From the NCBI RefSeq assembly GCF_030676415.1, contig NZ_JAUUTW010000014.1, positions 1 through 64,000 of the forward strand: DNA of 64,000 nucleotides. The letters are read 5' to 3'. This DNA is from Peribacillus frigoritolerans. GTDB lineage: Bacteria > Bacillota > Bacilli > Bacillales > DSM-1321. The notes under the pieces were generated by a model. It did no database searches. It was given only the letters and a program-made list of their open reading frames with translations, and was not told the origin of the DNA. Below, in pieces: positions 9,707 to 17,292 of this stretch; the first letter of the stretch is position 1; each line of letters opens with the position of its first letter. Both the position numbers and the translations under genes were made by a program.

Positions 9707-10564
9707 TCATTTATATCGATCTGTCATCGATTTAATGGCTGACCTAGTATTATCAATATATTGGACAGTCTCTTCATATTGCTCCGAAGCCATCCCCAAA
9801 AACAATATGTCAATCATATATAATTGCGCCAATCGTGAGGATGTTGCTGCACTTCGAAATGGTGCTTCATTCGAAAAGGATGTATACAGTGTGGCGTCAC
9901 ACAAAGAAGATACCGTTGTTTGGCCATAATGAGTCAGCCCGATCGTCTTGACCCCACGTTCTTTTGCCAGCTTCAATATATTTACAACTTCAGGTGTTTC
10001 CCCTGAGAATGAAATGGCAAAAACGATGTCATTTTCATCAGCATTTGCAATCAGGGTTGCAACTAAATGCATATCTGTAAAAGCCGTTGCCCCTTTATTG
10101 ATGCGAAGTAATTTTTGTTGAGCGTCAGCAGCAACTATATTCGAAGCACCCACACCGCAAAAGTGGACGGTTTTTGCATTCAGCATCAGCGTTATCGCAT
10201 GTTCGAGATTATCGTGATCGATTATTTCAGATGTGTCCCGGATGGTCTGAATCGAATTACTCGTTGTTTTCTCCACAATCCGATACAATGATTCGGAAGG
10301 CTCGATATCCCGGTAACCCTGTTCAACGGTCTTCATCAAATCTCCAGCAATCCTTATTTTCAGATCTTGAAAACCTTTTATTCCAAGGGATTTACACAAC
10401 CTAATAACAGCAGCCCCGCTTGTTTGGGCAGAGGTACTTAATTCCTGTACAGTGCTGTTCACTACTTCATGAGGATTCTGTAGAATATATTCTGCTAGTT
10501 TTTGTTCTGATTGCGGCAGCTTGCTCAACATCGTCTGTATGATGGATAATCCTCCTGTAGCCAT
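9707..10564 (-). CDS. murR: RpiR/MurR-family transcriptional regulator
   Basis: A 285-residue regulator with an N-terminal RpiR-type helix-turn-helix (residues 1-77) and a C-terminal SIS sugar-phosphate-binding domain (about 125-265, with VHFCGVGASNIVAAD and FAISFSGETPEVV). In E. coli and B. subtilis the homologue senses MurNAc-6P and controls the mur operon. It is the second gene of the operon, 11 bp after murQ, with AGGAGGGAAGC ahead of the ATG. A palindrome at 11547-11563 upstream of murQ is a candidate operator. Confidence 0.88.
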   Translation of the reverse strand: MATGGLSIIQTMLSKLPQSEQKLAEYILQNPHEVVNSTVQELSTSAQTSGAAVIRLCKSLGIKGFQDLKIRIAGDLMKTVEQGYRDIEPSESLYRIVEKTTSNSIQTIRDTSEIIDHDNLEHAITLMLNAKTVHFCGVGASNIVAADAQQKLLRINKGATAFTDMHLVATLIANADENDIVFAISFSGETPEVVNILKLAKERGVKTIGLTHYGQTTVSSLCDATLYTSFSNEAPFRSAATSSRLAQLYMIDILFLGMASEQYEETVQYIDNTRSAIKSMTDRYK

Positions 10565-10575
10565 TGCTTCCCTCC

Positions 10576-11490
10576 TTAATCTTCATAGATCGAGATGGCT
10601 TTCCTGACATCTCCATCCGCATTTTCCAGTAACTCCATTGCTTTTTCATAATCTGTTGCCGTTTTTATCATGACAATCGCTGGTTTAACTTGATTATCTG
10701 CCTTTTCAAGCGTATTCAAAGCTTGATCATAGTCAGCATCCGTTACAGTTTCTATGATGCTGATTGCACGGTCCTTCAGTTTTTGATTACTGACATTAAC
10801 ATCAACCATCAGATTTTCATAGACTTTTCCCAACCGGATCATGGTTGCCGTTGAGATCATATTGAGTACCATTTTATGTGCGGTTGCCGCTTTCATTCTC
10901 GTGGATCCTGTTAATACTTCCGGTCCGACCACCACTTCAATCCCTATATCAGCTGCTTCCGTGATGCTCGCGTTTTTATTGCATGATAAAGCCACCGCTT
11001 TAGCCCCAACTTTTCTTGCATAACGTAAAGCGCCCCTCACATAAGGAGTACGGCCGCTTGCCGCGATGCCAATAACCGTATCATTTGCTGAAAGGTTAAC
11101 GTCAATTAAATCACATTCCCCAAACTCTTCTTTATCCTCTGCTCCTTCAACAGCCCGAACAAACGCCTTTTCCCCTCCTGCGATTATTCCCAGCACCCTA
11201 TCAGGTGGTGTGCTGAAAGTTGGGGGACATTCCACGGCATCCAGAACACCGAGTCTTCCGCTCGTTCCTGCTCCGATGTATATGAGTCTCCCTCCTTTTT
11301 TTAACGATTCGCAAGCCCATTCAACTGCTGTTTCAATCTCTGGCAATACCTCCTGAACCGCTGCTGCCACTTTAAAATCTTCCTTATTGATTGCAGAAAT
11401 GATTTCCATCGTATTTACACTGTCGATATTCATCGTCTTTTCGTTCCGTAATTCAGTCGTTAATGAACGCAAATGTTCTGCCATAGACAA
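10576..11490 (-). CDS. murQ: MurNAc-6-phosphate etherase
   Basis: Converts MurNAc-6-phosphate to GlcNAc-6-phosphate and D-lactate in the cytoplasm. The SIS domain carries [20 protein letters not shown] and later [15 protein letters not shown] and [15 protein letters not shown], all hallmarks of MurQ. A perfect AGGAGG at 11497-11502 sits inside the longest frame, so translation must begin after it: either TTG at 11490 (6-nt spacing, chosen) or ATG at 11484 (12 nt). First gene of the mur operon; a perfect cre box lies about 90 bp upstream. Confidence 0.92.
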   Translation of the reverse strand: MSMAEHLRSLTTELRNEKTMNIDSVNTMEIISAINKEDFKVAAAVQEVLPEIETAVEWACESLKKGGRLIYIGAGTSGRLGVLDAVECPPTFSTPPDRVLGIIAGGEKAFVRAVEGAEDKEEFGECDLIDVNLSANDTVIGIAASGRTPYVRGALRYARKVGAKAVALSCNKNASITEAADIGIEVVVGPEVLTGSTRMKAATAHKMVLNMISTATMIRLGKVYENLMVDVNVSNQKLKDRAISIIETVTDADYDQALNTLEKADNQVKPAIVMIKTATDYEKAMELLENADGDVRKAISIYED

Positions 11491-11546
11491 ATAAATCCTC
11501 CTATTATCAATCACTTAAATATAATTTCACTTTTTAATAGAAAATA

Positions 11547-11563
11547 ATGAAATTATATTTCAT
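11547..11563. promoter_or_regulatory. Palindromic candidate MurR operator
   Basis: ATGAAATTATATTTCAT is a 6-5-6 inverted repeat 57 bp upstream of murQ. A related GTGAAATTATATTT occurs on the opposite strand about 20 bp closer to the gene. The position and symmetry fit an operator for the operon's own RpiR-type regulator, but assigning it to MurR is inference. Confidence 0.4.
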
Positions 11564-11574
11564 ATTATATTCAA

Positions 11575-11588
11575 TGATAGCGTTTTCA
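11575..11588. promoter_or_regulatory. cre box upstream of murQ (CcpA)
   Basis: TGATAGCGTTTTCA matches every fixed position of the cre consensus TGWNANCGNTNWCA. It is 85 bp upstream of the murQ start, suggesting carbon catabolite repression of MurNAc recycling by CcpA. Confidence 0.75.
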
Positions 11589-11759
11589 TTACTCGGGAAC
11601 AAGCTATTTTTGTAAAATTTGTTAATTAGCATGTTTCTTTCCTCTACCCTTATCTGGAATCAAATAAAATTTGCATCTATGGCCGCCTTCTGCGTGCCGT
11701 AATTTACCCATGGGAACTTACTATTTTTGGTGATTTGCACCCAAGATTTTTTCAACAAT

Positions 11760-11802
11760 AAAAAACGTGTACCGTCACCTATGATTAGGAACGATACACG
11801 CA
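11760..11802 (-). terminator. Intrinsic terminator of the ABC importer operon
   Basis: An imperfect 15-bp hairpin (CGTGTA at 11766, TACACG at 11795, with G-T pairs) is followed on the minus strand by TTTTTT. It lies about 70 bp past the substrate-binding protein stop codon. Confidence 0.75.
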
Positions 11803-11872
11803 CAAGTAATTTAGCAAAATGCTACACTAGTATACTATGCCGGACCCGTGAATACTGCATCACTTTACCCGG

Positions 11873-13054
11873 TTAACGGACAGGGACTACTTTCCCGTTT
11901 TCTACTGCACCGACGACAATAGTTGATGCAAATCCTCCATTTTCATCAATCGAGGGAATATCGTATATTTTTTGATCTGGCCCTATATTTGAAAGTCCAT
12001 CTTGCATATATTTACGGATGGTCTTGGCATCATCAACGCTGCCAGCAGATTTCATCGCTTCCACAAACGCATACATGGCGATATAATTCAAACCTACTTC
12101 GGAGCTTGGATCTTCCTTATAATTTTTTTGATATTTCTCAACGAAAGCAGGCACTGCTTCTTCATCCGAGTCCATCAGTGGCAGAACGCCAATCGAGCCT
12201 TCCAATGTTTCATATGAACCTGCAATCGGCTTCATTTGATCCAGCTTCGCTTGATCCATGATGATGAAACCGCCTTTAAATCCTAGCTCCCGAGCTTGCT
12301 TCGCCACTTTTGCCGTAGGTTCCGAAGCACCACCGATAAATAGCACATCAGGATCTTTTTTCAAGGCATTTGTGACAATCGTAAAGAAATCGGTTTCTTT
12401 GGCGAAATCAATCGAGGAATTATAAACGACTTTTCCGCCTTGCTTTTCCCAATGTGGGAGCACGGCTTCCGTCCAGTCCTTACCGTATTGCGAAGATGTT
12501 GGCAAAGCGGCAATTTTCTTGCCAAAATGTTCCATTGCATATGTTGTAAAAGGTTCGATATACCCCTCGTAATTCGGTGGAATCCGAACGGTTAATGAAT
12601 TTCCGCTCTCGGTCACTGCCGGTTCACTCGTATATGCACCAATGATGAATTCTTCTTGTTCATTAAAAACCTGAAGTGCCAGCACACCTCCGCTATGAGG
12701 CGTGAAAATGATCGGCGTATCATATTCCTGAATTAATCGTTTAGCATTCGACCCTGTTTCATTAGGTAAGTATTTATCATCCAACGATACTAAATTCAGC
12801 GTGTATTTTTTACCATCTACTTCAAACCCTCCAGCATCGTTAATTTCATTGACGGCCATTTCGACACCATTCAATGTCCGTTTCCCATATAACGCTGCTG
12901 CCCCGCTTAAAGGACCGCTAAAACCGATGTTAACGACATTTTCACTTTTTCCTTTACTGCCACTGCTTGACACAGGGCTATCCCCTTTATTGCATCCGGT
13001 CAAAACAGTGATGATTAGCAAGAGAAAGACAAATAATACTTTCAGTTTTTTCAT
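11873..13054 (-). CDS. ABC importer substrate-binding lipoprotein (Leu/Ile/Val family)
   Basis: Extracellular lipoprotein of 393 residues in the type I periplasmic-binding family (LivK/AmiC-like). The lipobox is LTGC (Cys 21), and the mature part begins with a Ser/Gly-rich linker, then GFSGPLSGAAALYGKRTLNG and NEINDAGGFEVDGK, typical of HAAT binding proteins. Last gene of a five-gene transporter operon. Because this operon shares promoter and upstream elements with the acyl-CoA operon at 19-25 kb, the ligand is probably the carboxylic acid that operon degrades rather than an amino acid. That is inference; the ligand is not readable from sequence. Confidence 0.85.
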   Translation of the reverse strand: MKKLKVLFVFLLLIITVLTGCNKGDSPVSSSGSKGKSENVVNIGFSGPLSGAAALYGKRTLNGVEMAVNEINDAGGFEVDGKKYTLNLVSLDDKYLPNETGSNAKRLIQEYDTPIIFTPHSGGVLALQVFNEQEEFIIGAYTSEPAVTESGNSLTVRIPPNYEGYIEPFTTYAMEHFGKKIAALPTSSQYGKDWTEAVLPHWEKQGGKVVYNSSIDFAKETDFFTIVTNALKKDPDVLFIGGASEPTAKVAKQARELGFKGGFIIMDQAKLDQMKPIAGSYETLEGSIGVLPLMDSDEEAVPAFVEKYQKNYKEDPSSEVGLNYIAMYAFVEAMKSAGSVDDAKTIRKYMQDGLSNIGPDQKIYDIPSIDENGGFASTIVVGAVENGKVVPVR

Positions 13055-13076
13055 AAAAATCCCCCATTCAATTTTT

Positions 13077-13790
13077 TCAGGCCCCTATATACGCTTTCCT
13101 TACTTCATCATTGGCTAATAACTCACTTGCTGTCCCTTGAACGACAATTTCCCCATTTTCAAAAACATATCCTTTATCTGCAATGCCGAGGGCAGCATTC
13201 GCGTTTTGTTCAGCAAGCAGGACCGTGATTCCTTCGCGGTTTATTTCTTCAATGACTTGAAACATTTGTTCGACAATAAGTGGAGCGAGCCCCACCGAAG
13301 GCTCATCAAGCATCAACAATTTCGGTTTCGACATCAAAGCCCTTCCGATTGCGAGCATTTGCTGCTGGCCGCCGCTCAGGCTTCCCGCTTCATCATGATG
13401 CTTTTCTTTTAAAATCGGGAATAAGTGATAGACGTATTCCAAGGAATCCTTGATCTCCGCTTTCTTCTTTCGATGCACATAGGCACCCATCCTCAGATTT
13501 TCCTGGACGGTCATCTGTGGAAACAGTTTACGTCCTTCGGCACACTGAACTATTCCCTCCCGAACGTTCTTATCCGGGGCACGGCCCCCTATGGGCATAC
13601 CCAGAAAATGAATTTCCCCCTTGGACAGCTTACTGATTCCGCTTATGGAACGAAAAGTCGTGCTTTTTCCTGCCCCATTAGCTCCTAATAAAACAACGAT
13701 CTCTCCCTTGGCAACTTCTATATTCACATGTTTTATCGCAGTGAAACTCCCATAATTCACGGCGACATCGGTTAACTTAAGCACTGGCAC
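13077..13790 (-). CDS. livF: ABC importer ATP-binding protein (LivF-like)
   Basis: A 237-residue ATPase. Walker A is GANGAGKSTT, the signature motif is LSGGQQQMLAIGRAL, Walker B is LLMLDEPSVGLAP, and the switch His is replaced in LLAEQNANAAL, the AEQN variant that defines LivF. It overlaps livG by 14 bp. Together with LivG it forms the ATPase pair of the branched-chain-type importer. The substrate is probably an organic acid, by operon context. Confidence 0.88.
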   Translation of the reverse strand: MPVLKLTDVAVNYGSFTAIKHVNIEVAKGEIVVLLGANGAGKSTTFRSISGISKLSKGEIHFLGMPIGGRAPDKNVREGIVQCAEGRKLFPQMTVQENLRMGAYVHRKKKAEIKDSLEYVYHLFPILKEKHHDEAGSLSGGQQQMLAIGRALMSKPKLLMLDEPSVGLAPLIVEQMFQVIEEINREGITVLLAEQNANAALGIADKGYVFENGEIVVQGTASELLANDEVRKAYIGA

Positions 13791-14547
13791 TACCTCCCAA
13801 ATAGGCTTTAATCACCGCTTCATTTCCACGGATTTCCTTAGGTGTCCCCTCGGCAATTTTTTCTCCGTAATTAAGGACCATGATGTGATCCGCCAAGTTC
13901 ATGATCATATGCATTTTGTGTTCGATTAAACAAACGGTCAGTCCTGATCGATTTAATTTTTTTATCAGTTCTGCCAAGCCTTCCGTTTCATCCGGGTTGA
14001 TTCCTGCAGCAGGTTCATCAAGAAAGATAATTTCCGGTTCCGTCGCAAGGGCAAGGGCAATGGCTGTCCGTTTCTTTTCCTCCTGCGAGATGCTGGAGAC
14101 CATTCTATCAGCCGATTCTGTCAATCCGACAATATCAAGCACCTCCATTGCCTTATCCCTGCATGCCGCTTCCTCCCGTTTTAAACGTTTTGTCCTTAGA
14201 ATCGCATCCACCAAATTGGATTTGGTTCGCAGTCTATGTCCGACAATGACATTATCCAACACGGTCGATTGATCAAAAAGGCTTGTCGTTTGAAAGGTTC
14301 TTGAAATTCCAAGCCCCGCTATTTCATTGGCAGGAAGTTTCGTGATATCAATCCCTTTAAAAAGGACCGTCCCTGAAGTTGGTCGATGAAAGCCACTGAT
14401 CAAGTTGAAAAAAGTGGATTTCCCTGCACCATTTGGTCCGATTATTGCATTGATTCTACCTTTTTCAATCGTAAAGTCGACATTATTGACGGCCGCCAAT
14501 CCACCAAACCGCTTTGTCAAATTCTTCGTTTCGATAAGCAAATTCAT
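13777..14547 (-). CDS. livG: ABC importer ATP-binding protein (LivG-like)
   Basis: A 256-residue ATPase with Walker A GPNGAGKSTFFNL, the family-typical TRTFQ-like Q loop (ISRTFQTTSLFD), and Walker B IIFLDEPAAGINPDE followed by VCLIEHKM. The signature region reads SISQEEKKRTAIA rather than the usual LSGGQQ or LSYGQQ. This is a marked deviation: the Gly-Gly pair is replaced by Gln-Glu. The LivF partner has an intact signature, so one composite ATP site would be non-standard. The start overlaps the livM stop codon (ATGA). Confidence 0.85.
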   Translation of the reverse strand: MNLLIETKNLTKRFGGLAAVNNVDFTIEKGRINAIIGPNGAGKSTFFNLISGFHRPTSGTVLFKGIDITKLPANEIAGLGISRTFQTTSLFDQSTVLDNVIVGHRLRTKSNLVDAILRTKRLKREEAACRDKAMEVLDIVGLTESADRMVSSISQEEKKRTAIALALATEPEIIFLDEPAAGINPDETEGLAELIKKLNRSGLTVCLIEHKMHMIMNLADHIMVLNYGEKIAEGTPKEIRGNEAVIKAYLGGSASA

Positions 14548-15539
14548 CCCTCCTCCGCTTTTATGTGCATTTCGTTTCTCACCCCGGACAGCTCATTATC
14601 TTTTCGCTTTCTTTGCCAATCAAAGAAGGCCCCTGCGATTCCTCGCGGATAAAAGATGATGATCACGGTAAGCAATGGCCCGAATATCAACATTCGGTAT
14701 TCTTGAAGGAATTGCAGATTCTGCGAAAGGATTACTAACAGTAATGTTCCTACCAACGGACCTGAAAGTGTCCCGATTCCACCAACCAATAAATACATCA
14801 ATAGATCAAACATTATGGCAGTTGATCCGATATCAGGTCCAATGAAACGTATGAATGACGCATACAAGGCACCTGCCAAACCTGCAAAGAATGTAGATAG
14901 GACAAATGCTGTTAACTTATTCTTCATTGTGGATATACCTATCGTTTGTGCAAGGTCTTCGCTGTTCCTGATGGCCATATACGTCCTGCCGGTCAATGAG
15001 CGGATAATTCGATACACGATTAAAATCACTGCAAGCAGGAAAATGAGGACTAGATAATATTGGGATGCAGCCGTATCGAATGCGATCGGGCCTATATTCC
15101 CTGGTGCAGGGATACCGATCAATCCCCTAACCCCTTCTGTAAGACCCTCCCATTTATCGATGACCAGATATATGATGTAACCCACACATAGGGTATAAAT
15201 CGCGAAAAAGTGTTCCTTTGTCCTCAGCGCGATCAATCCGATTAAAAATCCAATTGCACATGTGATTAAACAAGCACATACAAGTGCCAGCCAAAAGTTC
15301 ATTCCCGCTTTTACCGTCAGCAGCCCAAGTGAATATGCTCCAATGGCAAAAAATCCAGCATGTGCAAGCGAGAGATATCCAGTATAGCCTGATAATAAAT
15401 TGATTCCATAAACAGCTATCGCCCAGATGAACGAAAGTGTGAGCATATGGAGATAATAGTCGTTTTGCGCGATAAAGGGGAATGAAAAAGCAAAGATGAT
15501 AAGAGCAATAATCCCATTTCTTTTCGTTAATATCTTCAC
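14544..15539 (-). CDS. livM: ABC importer permease (LivM-like)
   Basis: Integral membrane permease of about 330 residues with eight or more hydrophobic segments. It shows the LivM motif INLLSGYTGYLSLAHAGFFA and the cytoplasmic coupling segment MAIRNSEDLAQTIGI. The longest frame begins at 15560 inside livH; I prefer the GTG at 15539, just after the livH stop and preceded by GGAGAGG, though the spacing is short. The C-terminus ends in a charged tail (about 25 residues). Confidence 0.85.
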   Translation of the reverse strand: MKILTKRNGIIALIIFAFSFPFIAQNDYYLHMLTLSFIWAIAVYGINLLSGYTGYLSLAHAGFFAIGAYSLGLLTVKAGMNFWLALVCACLITCAIGFLIGLIALRTKEHFFAIYTLCVGYIIYLVIDKWEGLTEGVRGLIGIPAPGNIGPIAFDTAASQYYLVLIFLLAVILIVYRIIRSLTGRTYMAIRNSEDLAQTIGISTMKNKLTAFVLSTFFAGLAGALYASFIRFIGPDIGSTAIMFDLLMYLLVGGIGTLSGPLVGTLLLVILSQNLQFLQEYRMLIFGPLLTVIIIFYPRGIAGAFFDWQRKRKDNELSGVRNEMHIKAEEG

Positions 15540-15540
15540 C

Positions 15541-16404
15541 CTACCTCTCCCCCTTGGCAAAAAGACCTGTTGGTTTCACCGTTAATATTACGACTAAAAG
15601 AATGAATGCTATGATGTCTTTATAATCATTTGATATATAAGTTGCGCCCAGGCTCTCGCTGAAACCTAGTATATATCCGCCTACAATCGCACCTGGGATG
15701 CTCCCCATACCGCCCAATATGATTATGACGAATGCTTTTAGGATGACTAAATGCCCCATGCCGGGAAAAACAAGGTTAATCGGTGATGCAAGGGATGAAG
15801 CGATGGCTGCTAATCCACCCGATATCATGAAGGTAAGCATCGCGACTTTATTAATGTTGATTCCCACTAATGACGCACCTTCACGGCTTTGGGACATCGC
15901 TATTATCGTTGAACCGGTATAAGTTTTCTTTAGGAAAAGGTAAAGTAAAACCATCACTGCGATAGCTGACACGATGATCAATAATCGCTGAAGTGTGAAC
16001 GTCAGGCCCATGATATTGACCACTTGGCCGTATGGAGAAGTCATTGTATGGAAGTCGGCACCCCAGACAAATTGGGCAAAAGCTTCAAGAAAAAGGAGAA
16101 TCCCGATTGCTGCGATCTTATCGTGCAATGGAGGTGCCTCCCTTAACAGGCGGAACACGAAACGTTCCAAAAGGACTCCCAACAAACCAACAACGATAAT
16201 GGATACGAACATGGCAATCCAGTAATTGACCCCATATAATGTCATCATTGACAACGTGATATATCCACCCAACATATATAGGGCGCCGTGGGCAAAGTTC
16301 GGGATATGCAAAATTCCATATACTAGTGTCAATCCCAGGGCAACAAGGCTATATACGCTGCCAATCGTCAAACCATTAAAAAGCTGCTGGATCAAAATTT
16401 CCAT
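15541..16404 (-). CDS. livH: ABC importer permease (LivH-like)
   Basis: First gene of the importer operon, a 287-residue permease with about eight membrane helices. The N-terminus MEILIQQLFNGLTIGSVYSL and NFAHGALYMLGGY are characteristic of LivH. The segment IIAMSQSREGASLVGININ is the coupling helix, and GGMGSIPGAIVGGYILG is a conserved C-terminal loop. AAGGAGGAAG precedes the ATG. It is preceded by a leader of about 490 nt from the -24/-12 promoter at 16896-16911. Confidence 0.88.
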   Translation of the reverse strand: MEILIQQLFNGLTIGSVYSLVALGLTLVYGILHIPNFAHGALYMLGGYITLSMMTLYGVNYWIAMFVSIIVVGLLGVLLERFVFRLLREAPPLHDKIAAIGILLFLEAFAQFVWGADFHTMTSPYGQVVNIMGLTFTLQRLLIIVSAIAVMVLLYLFLKKTYTGSTIIAMSQSREGASLVGININKVAMLTFMISGGLAAIASSLASPINLVFPGMGHLVILKAFVIIILGGMGSIPGAIVGGYILGFSESLGATYISNDYKDIIAFILLVVILTVKPTGLFAKGER

Positions 16405-16895
16405 TTGCTTCCTCCTTGATAATTTTTGAATTTCACTTGGCTGTCCATTTCCTGGCTCACAATCCTGTCCATATTTGAAACTGCGACGAAAAACACTTTC
16501 AATTATTTCCTAACAGGCTCAACCTCTCGGGAGGACAGTGATTTCTGTCATCGAACAATAAAAAAGCACTCTTGTTTTATGTCCCTATTTTTATCTGCCT
16601 ACAAATATAGCCCAGGAGTAGCGGATAAATCCTTTGTTTGTTGTTAGCGCTTTCATTTCTAATGACCACTTGTTTCAGTACATGCACCTACCATTTTAAA
16701 GTCCTCATTCTTTCTGCCTAATGAATCTATGCAGTCCGATTGTGCAGACAAGCATATGCTGTTTTTAGGGATAGCCAGTGATTCCATCTTTTCTTTAATA
16801 ACGGTTTACCCATCATAATCGTCTGGTTCGTCACCCCTTTCACCTCGCACCTTCTAGAGGAGGATCATTCCGTAGATTAATTTCCTGTTAATAAA
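16405..16895 (-). other. Long untranslated leader between sigma-54 promoter and livH
   Basis: About 490 bp without a convincing gene on either strand. It contains a perfect cre box (16642-16655). No riboswitch class is recognised. The length is unusual for a leader of a transporter operon, so an unrecognised regulatory RNA or a tiny reading frame remains possible. Confidence 0.45.
16642..16655. promoter_or_regulatory. cre box in the importer operon leader
   Basis: TGTTAGCGCTTTCA fits the full cre consensus. It lies about 240 bp downstream of the -24/-12 promoter and 238 bp upstream of livH, a position suited to CcpA roadblock repression rather than promoter occlusion. Confidence 0.75.
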
Positions 16896-16911
16896 TGCAA
16901 GTGCCATGCCA
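16896..16911 (-). promoter_or_regulatory. Sigma-54 (SigL) -24/-12 promoter of the importer operon
   Basis: Reading the minus strand, TGGCAT-N5-TTGCA fits the sigma-54 consensus TGGCAC-N5-TTGCA with a single change in the last base of the -24 box; the invariant GG and GC pairs are present. A 29-bp element shared with the acyl-CoA operon begins exactly 120 bp upstream. Confidence 0.85.
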
Positions 16912-17015
16912 ACAGTAAATCACCGTCAACAAGGCCATTCACCAGTCTGTGAATTCATTATTGAATTGTAAAAAATCAAAAGTATCGGTTCCATACGGGA
17001 TGTCCTTCATTCACT

Positions 17016-17044
17016 ATTGACTGAAAAAATCATTTCTGAATCAA
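17016..17044. promoter_or_regulatory. Shared upstream activator element (copy 1)
   Basis: This 29-bp block agrees with 25196-25224 at 22 of 29 positions by hand alignment; shared cores are TTGACT, TCATTT and TGAAT. Both copies begin 120 bp from the low-coordinate end of their -24/-12 promoters. I infer it is the enhancer bound by the activator encoded at 17293-18990. Confidence 0.65.
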
Positions 17045-17230
17045 CTAAAGAATTAAATGAAGAAATAAATTGAAAGAGTTCCAAAAATAAGCTTCACAAC
17101 AACAAACATTTCATGCAATAGCAGGTAATAATGCACAAAAAAACCAAATTCACAGCCAATATTTTTCTAAAAATCTCAAAAAAATTAGGTAATAAAGCCC
17201 ATTTCCCCCAAAAGACGCGTAAATTTTTAG

Positions 17231-17284
17231 TCAAAAAAACAGCACCTTCATTGTTGGATAATGTCCAACAATGGAGGTGCTGTT
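17231..17284 (-). terminator. Intrinsic terminator of the activator gene
   Basis: A long hairpin with arms of about 20 bp (AACAGCACC at 17238, GGTGCTGTT at 17276) directly after the activator stop codon, followed by TTTTTTT on the minus strand. Confidence 0.92.
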
Positions 17285-17292
17285 CATAGTTT

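Larger units (their letters stand above)
11515..11872. other. Region between murQ and the ABC importer operon
   Basis: About 360 bp holding the mur operon promoter region (operator palindrome and cre box), an unassigned middle part (about 11590-11755) and the importer operon terminator. I see no gene and no confident -35/-10 pair. Confidence 0.5.
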
